Part shown: positions 1 through 7,924 of the stretch, one piece after another
Layout of the letters: each line of letters begins with the position of its first letter
Position numbering within the stretch: the first letter of the stretch is position 1
DNA from: Mucilaginibacter sp. 14171R-50
Lineage (GTDB): Bacteria > Bacteroidota > Bacteroidia > Sphingobacteriales > Sphingobacteriaceae
Length of the DNA: 64,000 nucleotides
Direction: 5' to 3'
Assembly: GCF_010093045.1 (NCBI RefSeq)
Contig: NZ_CP048115.1
Span: 1,488,001-1,552,000 of the forward strand
Translations under genes and position numbers: made by a program
The notes under the pieces: model-generated
Database searches by the model: none
The model's input: the letters and a program-made list of their open reading frames with translations, nothing else
What the model was told of the DNA's origin: nothing

Positions 1-2
1 GA

Positions 3-824
3 TCGATAGGCGGGGGCATTTACCTGCTGGGGGTAATTGTAATGGCCTATAACCTGATCAAGACCGCGAAACAGGGTAGCCTGGTGGCTAACGAAGCCGC
101 CCAGGCAATGCCGCTGGAGCCGGCACATAGCGTTGCCCAAGAAACAGCCTGGCACCGTCGACTTGAGCGCAGGCCCATACAGTTTATGATCTTGTCGCTA
201 ATTGTGATCTTAATCGGTTCGGTGATCGAACTAATGCCAACCCTAACCATATCATCTAACATACCCACGATAGCAAGCGTAAAACCGTATACGCCGCTTG
301 AGTTGCAGGGGCGTGACATTTACATCAGAGAAGGGTGCTCTAATTGCCATTCGCAAACGGTTAGACCGTTCCGGTCTGAAACGGAACGCTATGGCGAATA
401 TAGCAAGGCGGGCGAATTTGTTTACGACCACCCTTTCCTTTGGGGCTCCAAAAGGACCGGACCAGACCTGGCCCGCGAAGGTGGCAAGTATGGTGATGCC
501 TGGCACTATAATCACCTGACGGATCCGCGGTTGATGTCGCCCGGCAGTATCATGCCTGAATACGGTTGGCTGCTTACACAAAAGCTGGATACAGCAACAA
601 CAGCCGCCAAGATACGCGCAATGCAAACCTTAGGGGTACCGTACCCGCAGGGTTATGAAAAGGTCGCCAACGCAGATCTGGAAAAGCAGGCGAAGGAGAT
701 CGCTGATAATTTAAATACCGACCATATTAAGGTTAAAAAAGATAAAGAAATCATTGCGATCATCGCTTACCTGCAAAGGCTGGGCACCGATATTAAAGTC
801 AGTAAAACCGAAAAAAATAAATAA
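3..824 (+). CDS. ccoNO: cbb3 oxidase fused subunits I/II (CcoNO), C-terminal part
   Basis: Partial gene that enters from before the window. The open frame runs from base 3 through an end-of-CcoN membrane helix (IGGGIYLLGVIVMAYNLIKT) straight into a CcoO domain, so the two subunits are fused as in many Bacteroidota. After a linker and one membrane helix, the CcoO part has the heme c motif CSNCH followed by the typical SQTVRPF and ERYGEYS segments, and the MPEYGWL segment that supplies the methionine axial ligand. It passes electrons to the heme-copper centre of the high-affinity terminal oxidase in the inner membrane. The ATG at 42 is internal to the fusion, not a start. ccoQ follows after 4 bases. 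Confidence 0.93.
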   Translation, partial: SIGGGIYLLGVIVMAYNLIKTAKQGSLVANEAAQAMPLEPAHSVAQETAWHRRLERRPIQFMILSLIVILIGSVIELMPTLTISSNIPTIASVKPYTPLELQGRDIYIREGCSNCHSQTVRPFRSETERYGEYSKAGEFVYDHPFLWGSKRTGPDLAREGGKYGDAWHYNHLTDPRLMSPGSIMPEYGWLLTQKLDTATTAAKIRAMQTLGVPYPQGYEKVANADLEKQAKEIADNLNTDHIKVKKDKEIIAIIAYLQRLGTDIKVSKTEKNK

Positions 825-828
825 CGTC

Positions 829-1023
829 ATGTTTAAACAATTCACCGAAAATGTCTCTGGTCATCAGGTTTATTTGCTTTCTTCATTAGGCATTTTCCTG
901 GTTTTTTTCATCCTGGTAACCGTATTGCTGATACGTATGCGAAAAGCGCATATCCAACACATGAGTGACCTTCCATTGCATGACGGCAATGAAATTCAAC
1001 CCTCAAACCTTCACCAATCATGA
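829..1023 (+). CDS. ccoQ: cbb3 oxidase small subunit, CcoQ/FixQ-like
   Basis: A 64-residue protein with a single membrane helix (about residues 15-37) followed by a short charged, cytoplasmic-type tail (RMRKAH). Size, topology and position between ccoNO and ccoP identify it as the CcoQ-type subunit that stabilises the oxidase; the sequence itself is not diagnostic. The ATG at 829 lies 4 bases after the ccoNO stop. A longer reading from 754 would run inside ccoNO and is rejected. Its end overlaps ccoP in an ATGA junction, so the two are translationally coupled. Confidence 0.85.
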   Translation: MFKQFTENVSGHQVYLLSSLGIFLVFFILVTVLLIRMRKAHIQHMSDLPLHDGNEIQPSNLHQS

Positions 1024-1922
1024 AAAAGTTATTAGTTATACCTGCTATTTTATCATTTGCACAAACTGCAGGCGCTCAGAATGATAGTTTGCTAAGCGAT
1101 GAGGTAAAAAATTATATAGGCTTTGGTGCTATCATTGCTATGCTGCTGTTATTTGTGGGTGTTTTTCTGATATTACTCCGAACATTTAAGGTAATAACAA
1201 AGGTTGTATTGCGCCTTCAGGGCTACAGCAATGCCGAGATCAAAGAACTGGAACAGCCTGCCAAAAAGGAAAAGCCCGCCCCAAGTTCAGGAGATAACAA
1301 AAAACTCCTGAAGCTATTGTCACTAAAGCCGATGTCGGAAGAGAAAAGCTTACTGATCGCTCATGAGTACGACGGTATCCAGGAACTCAACAACCCCACG
1401 CCCGCATGGTTCATGTGGTTATTTTACGTGACCATTGTTTTTGCATTTTGCTATATGCTGATCTACCACGTATTTGGCGTAGGACAGTTACAATACGACG
1501 AGTATAAAAATGAGGTAGCACAGGCTGAGGTTGCCAAAAAAATATATTTAAGCAAGGCGGCCAACCGTGTGGATGAAAGCACTGTAAAACTGGTTCACGA
1601 CCCGGCGGTACTGGCTTCCGGCAAGGCTATCTTCAAACAAACCTGCGCGCCTTGCCATGGCGACGACGGACAAGGAAATGTTGGCCCTAATTTAACTGAT
1701 GATTACTGGCTGCACGGCGGAAAGATCAATGATATTTTTAAAACCATAAAATATGGCGTTTCGGCCAAAGGTATGCCATCCTGGGAAAAACAATTGTCGC
1801 CCAAGCAGATAGCTGATGTGGCCAATTATATCAAGTCTTTAAAGGGTAGTAATCCGGCAAATCCTAAAGCGCCACAGGGTGAAAAAGAGGCAGATGAAGC
1901 CGGCAAACTGGCATTAAATTAA
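1020..1922 (+). CDS. ccoP: cbb3 oxidase diheme-family subunit CcoP (single heme motif)
   Basis: 300 residues. It has an N-terminal signal/membrane segment, a second helix near residue 35, the CcoP N-terminal motif NNPTPAWFMWLFY with its helix, then one cytochrome c domain with CAPCH and the GMPSWEKQLS methionine-ligand segment. Only one CxxCH is present, whereas proteobacterial CcoP carries two, so this is a monoheme form. It feeds electrons from the quinol/cytochrome c pool to CcoO. It starts inside the ccoQ stop (ATGA) and is followed by ccoG after 2 bases. Confidence 0.93.
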   Translation: MKKLLVIPAILSFAQTAGAQNDSLLSDEVKNYIGFGAIIAMLLLFVGVFLILLRTFKVITKVVLRLQGYSNAEIKELEQPAKKEKPAPSSGDNKKLLKLLSLKPMSEEKSLLIAHEYDGIQELNNPTPAWFMWLFYVTIVFAFCYMLIYHVFGVGQLQYDEYKNEVAQAEVAKKIYLSKAANRVDESTVKLVHDPAVLASGKAIFKQTCAPCHGDDGQGNVGPNLTDDYWLHGGKINDIFKTIKYGVSAKGMPSWEKQLSPKQIADVANYIKSLKGSNPANPKAPQGEKEADEAGKLALN

Positions 1923-1924
1923 CG

Positions 1925-3301
1925 ATGATGAACGGACTAACAGCGGTGAAGGAATCAGGTGAACGGAAATGGATTTATCCGCTTATTCGTAAAGGCATAT
2001 ATTATAAATGGCGGTCGGTTATCAGCTATGTGTACCTCATCGTTTTTTTTGCAGGTCCGTTTATTCGTATCGGCGGGCAACCCTTACTGCTCCTGAATTT
2101 TATGGAGCGGCACTTTGTCATCCTTGGACAGGTGTTCTGGCCCCAGGATATTTTCCTTTTCATGCTGGCGTCGCTGGTATTTTTGGTTTGCATTGTTCTG
2201 TTTACCATTGCCTTTGGGCGCATTTTTTGCGGATGGATATGTCCGCAGACGATCTTTATGGAGATGGTTTTCCGAAAGATCGAAGAATGGATAGAAGGCG
2301 ATGCCCATCGCCGGAAAAAACTTGATGCAGGCCCCTGGACTAAAACCAAGATAGCCAAAAAAACAGCCAAGCATGTGGCGTTTATCCTGGTGTCATTTTT
2401 AATAGCCAATACTTTTCTGGCTTACCTTATCGGGAGCGAAAATCTTTTAAAGATCGTAACGGAACCGGTGTCTGCCCACGCAGTTGGCTTTGGCAGCATT
2501 TGGGTGTTCACCATCGTGTTTTACCTGGTGTACAGCCGGGTAAGAGAGATCGTATGCACGGTAATCTGCCCTTACGGACGCCTGCAAAGCGTACTTATTG
2601 ATGAGCATACCCTGGTGGTAGCTTATAACGATGTTCGTGGGGAGCCACGGGGAAAATTGCAGAGCAATGCCGACCCGCTTAATTTGAAAGGGGATTGTGT
2701 GGATTGCGGGTTATGTGTAGCGGTTTGCCCTACCGGTATCGACATCAGAAAAGGTACGCAGCTGGAGTGTGTGAACTGTACCGCTTGTATTGATGTGTGC
2801 GATGAGGTTATGGGCAAGATAGGCAAGCCAAAAAGCCTCATTGGTTTTTATTCAGAAAACATGATCCGGATAAAGGAGAAACCTTCTTTCACGCTCCGGA
2901 TGAAGGGTTACGCCACGGTAATTACGATCATGCTCGGCGTTTTGTGCTACTTTATATTCAGCCGCGGCGATATGGACATGACCGTGATGCGTAGTGCAGG
3001 TACGCTTTACCAGGAGCAACCCGGCGGCTATATCAGTAATATCTATAACGCCGAGATCATCAATAAAAGTAACGAAAACCGGGTAATCACTATCCGTTCA
3101 GACGATCCGGCCGTCAAGGTCAAATACATTCAGGCACCGGGACAAGTCATGAAAGGCGGCATGGTGAAGACCATGTTCTTTGTCGAGATCCCGGCTGCTC
3201 ATTTGCATATGGCGAAAACTGATGTTAAGCTGCAGCTCTATACAGGCAAGCAATTAAAACAAACTATCAGCACCACCTTTGTGGGGCCTGTTAACGATTA
3301 A
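1925..3301 (+). CDS. ccoG: cytochrome c oxidase accessory protein CcoG (FixG/RdxA)
   Basis: 458-residue membrane-bound polyferredoxin needed for cbb3 oxidase assembly (copper reduction/delivery in the family). Visible are several membrane helices, the FixG motif FCGWICPQTIFMEMVFRK, a CTVICPYGRLQS segment, and two ferredoxin-type cysteine clusters (CVDCGLCVAVCP and CVNCTACIDVCD). A periplasmic Ig-like C-terminal part follows the last helix. Two adjacent ATGs (1925, 1928) are both possible starts. It lies in the cco operon between ccoP and ccoH. Confidence 0.95.
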   Translation: MMNGLTAVKESGERKWIYPLIRKGIYYKWRSVISYVYLIVFFAGPFIRIGGQPLLLLNFMERHFVILGQVFWPQDIFLFMLASLVFLVCIVLFTIAFGRIFCGWICPQTIFMEMVFRKIEEWIEGDAHRRKKLDAGPWTKTKIAKKTAKHVAFILVSFLIANTFLAYLIGSENLLKIVTEPVSAHAVGFGSIWVFTIVFYLVYSRVREIVCTVICPYGRLQSVLIDEHTLVVAYNDVRGEPRGKLQSNADPLNLKGDCVDCGLCVAVCPTGIDIRKGTQLECVNCTACIDVCDEVMGKIGKPKSLIGFYSENMIRIKEKPSFTLRMKGYATVITIMLGVLCYFIFSRGDMDMTVMRSAGTLYQEQPGGYISNIYNAEIINKSNENRVITIRSDDPAVKVKYIQAPGQVMKGGMVKTMFFVEIPAAHLHMAKTDVKLQLYTGKQLKQTISTTFVGPVND

Positions 3302-3305
3302 TGAT

Positions 3306-3725
3306 ATGAATTGGGGAAAAGGATTAATTACCGGCATGGCTGTTTTCATGCTCTTCATTCTGAGCATGTGTTTTTATATGTTTCGCGTTCCGGCTGACGA
3401 GTACGATCATCAGTACTATGAAAAAGGTTTAAGTTTTAATGCGGATATTGCCAAAGAGCGACAGGTAATGGCCGACCATGCTGAACCAATAGTTACCGTT
3501 ACAGGCACAATAGTCAGGATAGCTTTTAATGGCCCGGCCAAAGGCACTGCAAAATTTATCAGGCCCTCCAGTGCCGCACAAGACAAAACCTTCGCGATAG
3601 CAAACGGCGAGGAAATTACAAACGGATTTCTCGTCGCTAAGCTGCCAAAAGGGCGCTGGCACCTGTTATTGGAATGGCAAAGCGGACCGAAGAGTTATTT
3701 ATATCAACAGCAACTTTACTTATGA
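3306..3725 (+). CDS. ccoH: FixH/CcoH-family oxidase assembly protein
   Basis: 139 residues with one N-terminal membrane helix followed by a conserved PADEYDHQYYEKGLSF-type segment, then a small beta-rich periplasmic domain ending in a WHLLLEWQSG strand. Together with its place after ccoG, this identifies the FixH family, which helps mature the cbb3 oxidase. The ATG at 3306 lies 4 bases after the ccoG stop; an upstream in-frame codon at 3279 would start inside ccoG and is less likely. The stop overlaps the start of the next gene (ATGA). Confidence 0.88.
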   Translation: MNWGKGLITGMAVFMLFILSMCFYMFRVPADEYDHQYYEKGLSFNADIAKERQVMADHAEPIVTVTGTIVRIAFNGPAKGTAKFIRPSSAAQDKTFAIANGEEITNGFLVAKLPKGRWHLLLEWQSGPKSYLYQQQLYL

Positions 3726-4414
3726 TGTCGGCCAACCAGATCGCTTTCTATATAGGCCTTTTCGGCAGCGTACACTGTATTGGCATGTGTGGCCCGCTCG
3801 CTTTTGCTATTACGGGTTTGCGTAACAAGTGGTGGCTGGTTATTGCCGATAAGTTGGTCTATAATGCCGGCCGGGTAGTTAGTTATACGCTACTGGGATA
3901 TCTGATCGGTTTGCTTGGGGAACAACTGTGGCTGGCAGGGTTGCAGCAAGCTGTAAGCATCATTAGCGGCTTACTCATTGTCGTGGCAGGCTTTTCACGT
4001 TTGTTCAAGGCCCGGTTCACTCAAAGCAGGTATATGCCCATTTCGGTGGCGCCCATCCGGCGGATGATCAGCTATGCCCTCAACCATCAATGGGGCCATT
4101 TCTTGGTGGGTGTGCTGAATGGTTTTTTACCGTGTGGCTTTGTTTACCTGGCACTGGCAGGCGCAGTAAATACCTCTTCCGCGGCTGCCTCAGCCCAATA
4201 TATGTTTTGGTTTGGTGCCGGTACCTTTCCCCTTATGCTTATAGCCACCATTGGCTCCGGTTATGTCGGGCCGGTTTTTCGCCGACGTATCAACAAGGGG
4301 ATGCCTTACCTGATGATTTGCTTGGGCTGCTGGTTCCTGTTGAGGGGACTTAGCCTAAATATACCCTATCTGAGCCCCGCCAGGCAGCAACAAGGGGTAG
4401 CCATTTGCCATTAA
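3722..4414 (+). CDS. TauE/SafE (UreH-like) membrane protein of the cco operon
   Basis: About 230 residues with six hydrophobic helices. The motif GLFGSVHCIGMCGPLAF near the N terminus and GFLPCGFVYLAL in the middle are typical of the UreH/DsbD-like branch of the TauE/SafE family, which regularly follows ccoH in Bacteroidota. The family is linked to metal (copper) handling or cytochrome maturation; the exact substrate is not visible. Start codons at 3722 and 3725 are both possible; either overlaps the ccoH stop. Confidence 0.85.
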   Translation: MMSANQIAFYIGLFGSVHCIGMCGPLAFAITGLRNKWWLVIADKLVYNAGRVVSYTLLGYLIGLLGEQLWLAGLQQAVSIISGLLIVVAGFSRLFKARFTQSRYMPISVAPIRRMISYALNHQWGHFLVGVLNGFLPCGFVYLALAGAVNTSSAAASAQYMFWFGAGTFPLMLIATIGSGYVGPVFRRRINKGMPYLMICLGCWFLLRGLSLNIPYLSPARQQQGVAICH

Positions 4415-4444
4415 CATGTTTTGATGTTAGCGGCTGAACAAGTG

Positions 4445-4456
4445 TGACAAGCATCA
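4445..4456. promoter_or_regulatory. FNR/FixK-type box before the 4528 operon
   Basis: TGAC-AAGC-ATCA, inside a wider inverted repeat ACAAGTG/CACTTGT (4438-4461). A -7 element GATATTTG lies at 4502-4509; its TTT begins 55.5 bp from the box centre, a class I-like spacing. The predicted transcript start near 4513 supports the ATG at 4528 over the upstream one at 4507. Confidence 0.7.
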
Positions 4457-4527
4457 CTTGTCTGTGGGCCTAACGTCATGACTGACCTGCTTTCGCTTCA
4501 GGATATTTGTATCATAAACAAATTAAA

Positions 4528-4872
4528 ATGGCAACAATAACATCAAATGCGAATTGGGAAGCTAAAGCCGCAACCCCTGTCCACACAAACAATTTACTCG
4601 GAAAATGGAACGTTTTCATGGAAAGCCAATCCGACAGGATCATGCTTTGGTTTCTCATATCCTTACTTTTTCAGGGGGTATTGATCTTACCAGTTCCCGC
4701 TATATTGATCTATTACACTAACGCGCCGGTAGGGGTGCTGGCCATTACCCTGGCTCTCTTCTTCGCCAACATTATTGCCGGAATGGGCGGTGCGGGCATC
4801 AAAGCGCTTCTTTGGATATTCGCTGTCAGCATTGCAACGCATTTGCTGATGATCCTGATTTTTATGATCTGA
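4528..4872 (+). CDS. small two-helix membrane protein, unknown function
   Basis: 114 residues. A polar N terminus of about 35 residues is followed by two or three hydrophobic segments (IMLWFLISLLFQGVLILPV and later helices rich in A, I and L) with GMGGAGIKALLW between them. I do not recognise the family. It is the first gene after an FNR-type box and lies 18 bases before an alcohol dehydrogenase, so it is probably induced by low oxygen. The start at 4528 is preferred because the predicted transcript begins near 4513; the ATG at 4507 lies upstream of that. Confidence 0.7.
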   Translation: MATITSNANWEAKAATPVHTNNLLGKWNVFMESQSDRIMLWFLISLLFQGVLILPVPAILIYYTNAPVGVLAITLALFFANIIAGMGGAGIKALLWIFAVSIATHLLMILIFMI

Positions 4873-4890
4873 ATTTTAAACTGAAATATT

Positions 4891-5925
4891 ATGTTACCAC
4901 AAAATATGAAAGCAGCCGTGATCCGTAAATTCGGCGCACCGCTGCAGATCGAGATCGTTCCGGTAAAAACACCACACGCTAACCAGATACTGGTGAAGGT
5001 AGTTGCCTGCGGCGTTTGTCATACCGACCTCCATGCGTGCAATGGCGATTGGCCGGTAAAGCCTGGGTTACCGCTAATTCCAGGCCACGAGGCCATTGGT
5101 TACGTGGTGGCACTGGGTTCAGAGGTGAAAAATGTTAAAGAAGGGGATATTGTTGGTGTACCCTGGCTGCATAGCGCCTGCGGTTGCTGCGAATTTTGTA
5201 TTACCGGCTGGGAAACGCTGTGCGGAACCCAGTTAAATGGTGGGTATAGCGTAGATGGTGGCTTTGCCGAATATGTTTTGGCAGACCCGCGATATGTGGC
5301 GCATTTCCCTAAAGGTATTAATTTTACCGAAATGGCCCCGATCATTTGTGCGGGTGTCACCGTGTATAAGGGACTGAAAGAAACCGAGGTAAAACCGGGA
5401 GAATGGGTAGCTGTTTCGGGTGCAGGCGGTCTGGGGCACCTGGCGGTTCAATACGCTAAGGCAATGGGCATGCACGTGGCAGCCATAGATATTGCAGATG
5501 ATAAACTGGCACTGGCTAAAAGCTTAGGCGCCGACCTGGTTATAAATGCCTCAAAAGAAGACCCCGGCGCCTATTTGAAAAAAGCTGTTGGCGGTATGCA
5601 TGGGGTGCTGGTCACAGCGGTTTCTCCTATCGCCTTTGAGCAAGGTATTTCCGCCCTTCGCCGTAAAGGTACCATCGCTTTGAACGGTTTACCAAAAGGC
5701 ACTTTCGACTTATCTATTTTTGACACGGTGCTGAACCGTTACACGGTTAGGGGATCTATTGTGGGTACCCGCAAAGATATGCAGGAAGCTATAGCGTTTG
5801 CCGTAGAAGGCAAAGTAAAGGCAACGGTGCATGCAGCCAAACTGGAAGACATCAATGATGTTTTCGAAAAAATGAAAAACGGCCAGATAGATGGTCGGGT
5901 AGTATTAGAAATATCCCGGCCGTAA
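4891..5925 (+). CDS. adhP: zinc-dependent alcohol dehydrogenase, AdhP type
   Basis: 344 residues, medium-chain dehydrogenase. It has the catalytic zinc site CGVCHTD with GHEAIG, the structural zinc cluster CGCCEFCITGWETLC, and the Rossmann motif GAGGLGHLAVQYAKAMG. Closest in kind to AdhP/AdhA enzymes that interconvert ethanol and acetaldehyde with NAD(H), so a fermentative electron sink fits. The ATG at 4891 gives MLPQN before the common MKAAV start at 4906; either is possible. It is transcribed with the small membrane protein upstream, and a hairpin (5958-5974) follows. Confidence 0.9.
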   Translation: MLPQNMKAAVIRKFGAPLQIEIVPVKTPHANQILVKVVACGVCHTDLHACNGDWPVKPGLPLIPGHEAIGYVVALGSEVKNVKEGDIVGVPWLHSACGCCEFCITGWETLCGTQLNGGYSVDGGFAEYVLADPRYVAHFPKGINFTEMAPIICAGVTVYKGLKETEVKPGEWVAVSGAGGLGHLAVQYAKAMGMHVAAIDIADDKLALAKSLGADLVINASKEDPGAYLKKAVGGMHGVLVTAVSPIAFEQGISALRRKGTIALNGLPKGTFDLSIFDTVLNRYTVRGSIVGTRKDMQEAIAFAVEGKVKATVHAAKLEDINDVFEKMKNGQIDGRVVLEISRP

Positions 5926-5957
5926 CCGGCCTTTGCGTAAAAGTTATTTTATCAGTT

Positions 5958-5974
5958 AGCCGGCTACGCCGGCT
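5958..5974. terminator. hairpin between convergent adhP and hemN
   Basis: Perfect 7-bp stem AGCCGGC/GCCGGCT with a 3-base loop, followed on the plus strand by TTT. It lies between the 3' ends of two convergent genes and could stop transcription from both sides. The T-tract is short. Confidence 0.5.
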
Positions 5975-6058
5975 TTCTCGCAACGGGGCTTGCCAAAAGC
6001 CGAGCTATTAATGGATGGTATAAGTGTTCGGCCGGAAGTATTTTGTGCCGCCGTTTTT

Positions 6059-7423
6059 TTAAACGGCCATGCTGAATAGTTGCGTAGTGGGTTGAGCTGC
6101 CCATAATCTCGCATCCATACACATACAGATGTTGCGTAAAAAACGGTTGCCCAAGCTGGTAACCCGCAGGCCATCAGGCGTTAGTTTCACCAGTCCATCC
6201 TCGGCCAATCCGCGTAGACGCTCTTGTGCGTGCCTTATTGCAGGCAATTCCTTCAGCGCTCCCCAGTGGGCTTCGCCTTTGCACATGATATCCAGGATCA
6301 ACTGCCGTAGCAACAAGTCTTCTTCAGAAAGTATATGGCCTTTTAACAATGGAAATTCTCCTGCTGCGGTTTTGGCCAGATACTCTTCAACCGTTTTTAC
6401 GTTTTGGGCAAAACCGTGCCAGGAATCGCTTATCGAAGATACCCCCAAACCGATTAGTAGCTGGGTGTGCTGATGTGTGTATCCCATAAAATTTCTGTGT
6501 AAGGCACCCTCTCTGGCGGCCACAAGCAACTCATCGCCTGGCAAGGCAAAATGGTCCATACCTATCTCCTGGTAACCAAAGTGTGTAAGCAAGCTTCGGC
6601 CAATGTCATGCAATTTACTTTTTAGTTCAGGTGCCGGAAGGTCCGCTGCGGTGAAACGGCGCTGACCAGGTTTTATCCAGGGCACATGTGCATAACTGTA
6701 AAAGGCAATACGGTCCGGTTTTAGCCCGGTAACGATGTTCATGGTATCCGTCAGTCCATCAACGGTTTGTAATGGCAGGCCATAGATCAGGTCGTAGTTA
6801 ATAGACGTGTAGCCGATCCGGCGCGCCTCCTGGGTTACTGTCAACACTTGTTCAACAGTTTGGTGCCGGTTAATGATAAACTGCACCTTAGGGTCAAAAT
6901 CCTGGATGCCAAGGCTTAATCGCCGAAAGCCATGGTTATATAAAATTTGTAAGTGGTCTGTGCGGGTATTTGCAGGATGCGCCTCGAAACTGAACTCCGC
7001 TTCCTCATGCCTGATGGTACCTTTCAGTAATCCCGAGAGTAATTTATCTAAGTTTTCAGGGCTAAAAAATGTAGGCGTTCCGCCGCCCAGGTGTATCTCC
7101 CGGATAAGGGGCTGAGCATTAAGTACCGCTTTGTACATTGCCCACTCTTGTAATACCGCATTAATATATGGTTCTTCAACGCTGTGGTTTTTTGTAATAC
7201 GGGTATTACAACCACAATAGGTACACAAGTTTTCACAAAACGGCAGGTGAACATAAAGACTAATACCAGACGCTGCGTTACTTTCATCAAAAGCCAGTTT
7301 TACTGTTTCTATCCATCCCGCCTTGGTATAGCTTTGAACATCCCAATAAGGCATTGTTGGATAACTGGTATAACGTGGCGATGGTATGTTATATTTAGCC
7401 ACGAGGTAAGGATATTGGTCCAT
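6059..7423 (-). CDS. hemN: oxygen-independent coproporphyrinogen III oxidase
   Basis: 454 residues. Radical-SAM enzyme that converts coproporphyrinogen III to protoporphyrinogen IX without oxygen. The N terminus carries YTSYPT, then the cluster motif CENLCTYCGC (CxxxCxxC), GGGTPTF, and the HemN C-terminal region. The start at 7423 (MDQYPYLV) is chosen because it overlaps the upstream stop in a TGATG junction; an upstream ATG at 7489 would lie inside the preceding gene. hemN genes are classic FNR/FixK targets, and this one is behind a box at 7894-7905. Confidence 0.95.
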   Translation of the reverse strand: MDQYPYLVAKYNIPSPRYTSYPTMPYWDVQSYTKAGWIETVKLAFDESNAASGISLYVHLPFCENLCTYCGCNTRITKNHSVEEPYINAVLQEWAMYKAVLNAQPLIREIHLGGGTPTFFSPENLDKLLSGLLKGTIRHEEAEFSFEAHPANTRTDHLQILYNHGFRRLSLGIQDFDPKVQFIINRHQTVEQVLTVTQEARRIGYTSINYDLIYGLPLQTVDGLTDTMNIVTGLKPDRIAFYSYAHVPWIKPGQRRFTAADLPAPELKSKLHDIGRSLLTHFGYQEIGMDHFALPGDELLVAAREGALHRNFMGYTHQHTQLLIGLGVSSISDSWHGFAQNVKTVEEYLAKTAAGEFPLLKGHILSEEDLLLRQLILDIMCKGEAHWGALKELPAIRHAQERLRGLAEDGLVKLTPDGLRVTSLGNRFLRNICMCMDARLWAAQPTTQLFSMAV

Positions 7424-7845
7424 CAGGTAATCTTCAAATTTTTTGCGGCCCGGCAATTTTTGTTGCAGGCACAAGCATCTCCAACGCATTTGTTTTGCTG
7501 GTACAAGTCCAATATTTGGATAAGTTGATCCGCGGTTTCCTGTAGGGAACCCGTAGAAACGTTAGCTACTTTAACGCCATATTTCGCGGCCACTGTTTTA
7601 TCTATGTGCTCGGTTTCTACCGATCTTGTGATGATGAAGCGAACATTCAATGCCGCCAGGTGTTCTATTATCGTTGCTGATACATCGTCGTGATTCCATA
7701 TGATTACTGCATCCTTTCCGGCTGCAAAGGCGACCGTATCGATCCCCAAAGGATTTGCGATAAGGGTAATATCATGTTTCTTTTGATTTGCTTTCGCCAG
7801 ATGCTCTTTTTCCGGAGCGGTGATACTGTATGCTATTACTTTCAT
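7423..7845 (-). CDS. truncated D-lactate-dehydrogenase-like protein with Cys tail
   Basis: 140 residues. Residues 1-105 match the N-terminal catalytic half-domain of D-lactate/2-hydroxyacid dehydrogenases (MKVIAYS, IITRSVETEHID, AAKYGVKVANVS), but the whole NAD-binding Rossmann domain is absent. It ends instead in a short tail with four cysteines (C120, C125, C127, C131). It is translationally coupled to hemN. The frame is clean, so it looks like a selected short protein and not debris. A metal or redox role of the tail is conjecture. The dehydrogenase activity of the full family cannot be present. Confidence 0.75.
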   Translation of the reverse strand: MKVIAYSITAPEKEHLAKANQKKHDITLIANPLGIDTVAFAAGKDAVIIWNHDDVSATIIEHLAALNVRFIITRSVETEHIDKTVAAKYGVKVANVSTGSLQETADQLIQILDLYQQNKCVGDACACNKNCRAAKNLKIT

Positions 7846-7893
7846 CCACTAATGATTTTTCACAAAAGTAGGGTACCCGGCAAGGCTAAACGG

Positions 7894-7905
7894 TGAGATT
7901 GATCA
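7894..7905. promoter_or_regulatory. FNR-type box before the ldh-like/hemN operon
   Basis: TGAG-ATTG-ATCA (one mismatch in the left half-site). On the minus strand a perfect -7 element TACTTTTG lies at 7870-7863, 33.5 bp from the box centre to its TTT core. This gives a leader of about 13 bases before the ATG at 7845. Confidence 0.65.
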
Positions 7906-7924
7906 AAGAGAAAGGTGACTTTTG

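Noticed and set aside
3..4414. Horizontal transfer of the cco operon or other segments
   Set aside because: No integrase, transposase, tRNA end or repeat, and the composition and gene style look uniform across the window by eye.
7184..7528. Plus-strand 114-residue reading opposite hemN
   Set aside because: Lies entirely against hemN and the truncated dehydrogenase, whose families are clear; shadow of the real frames.
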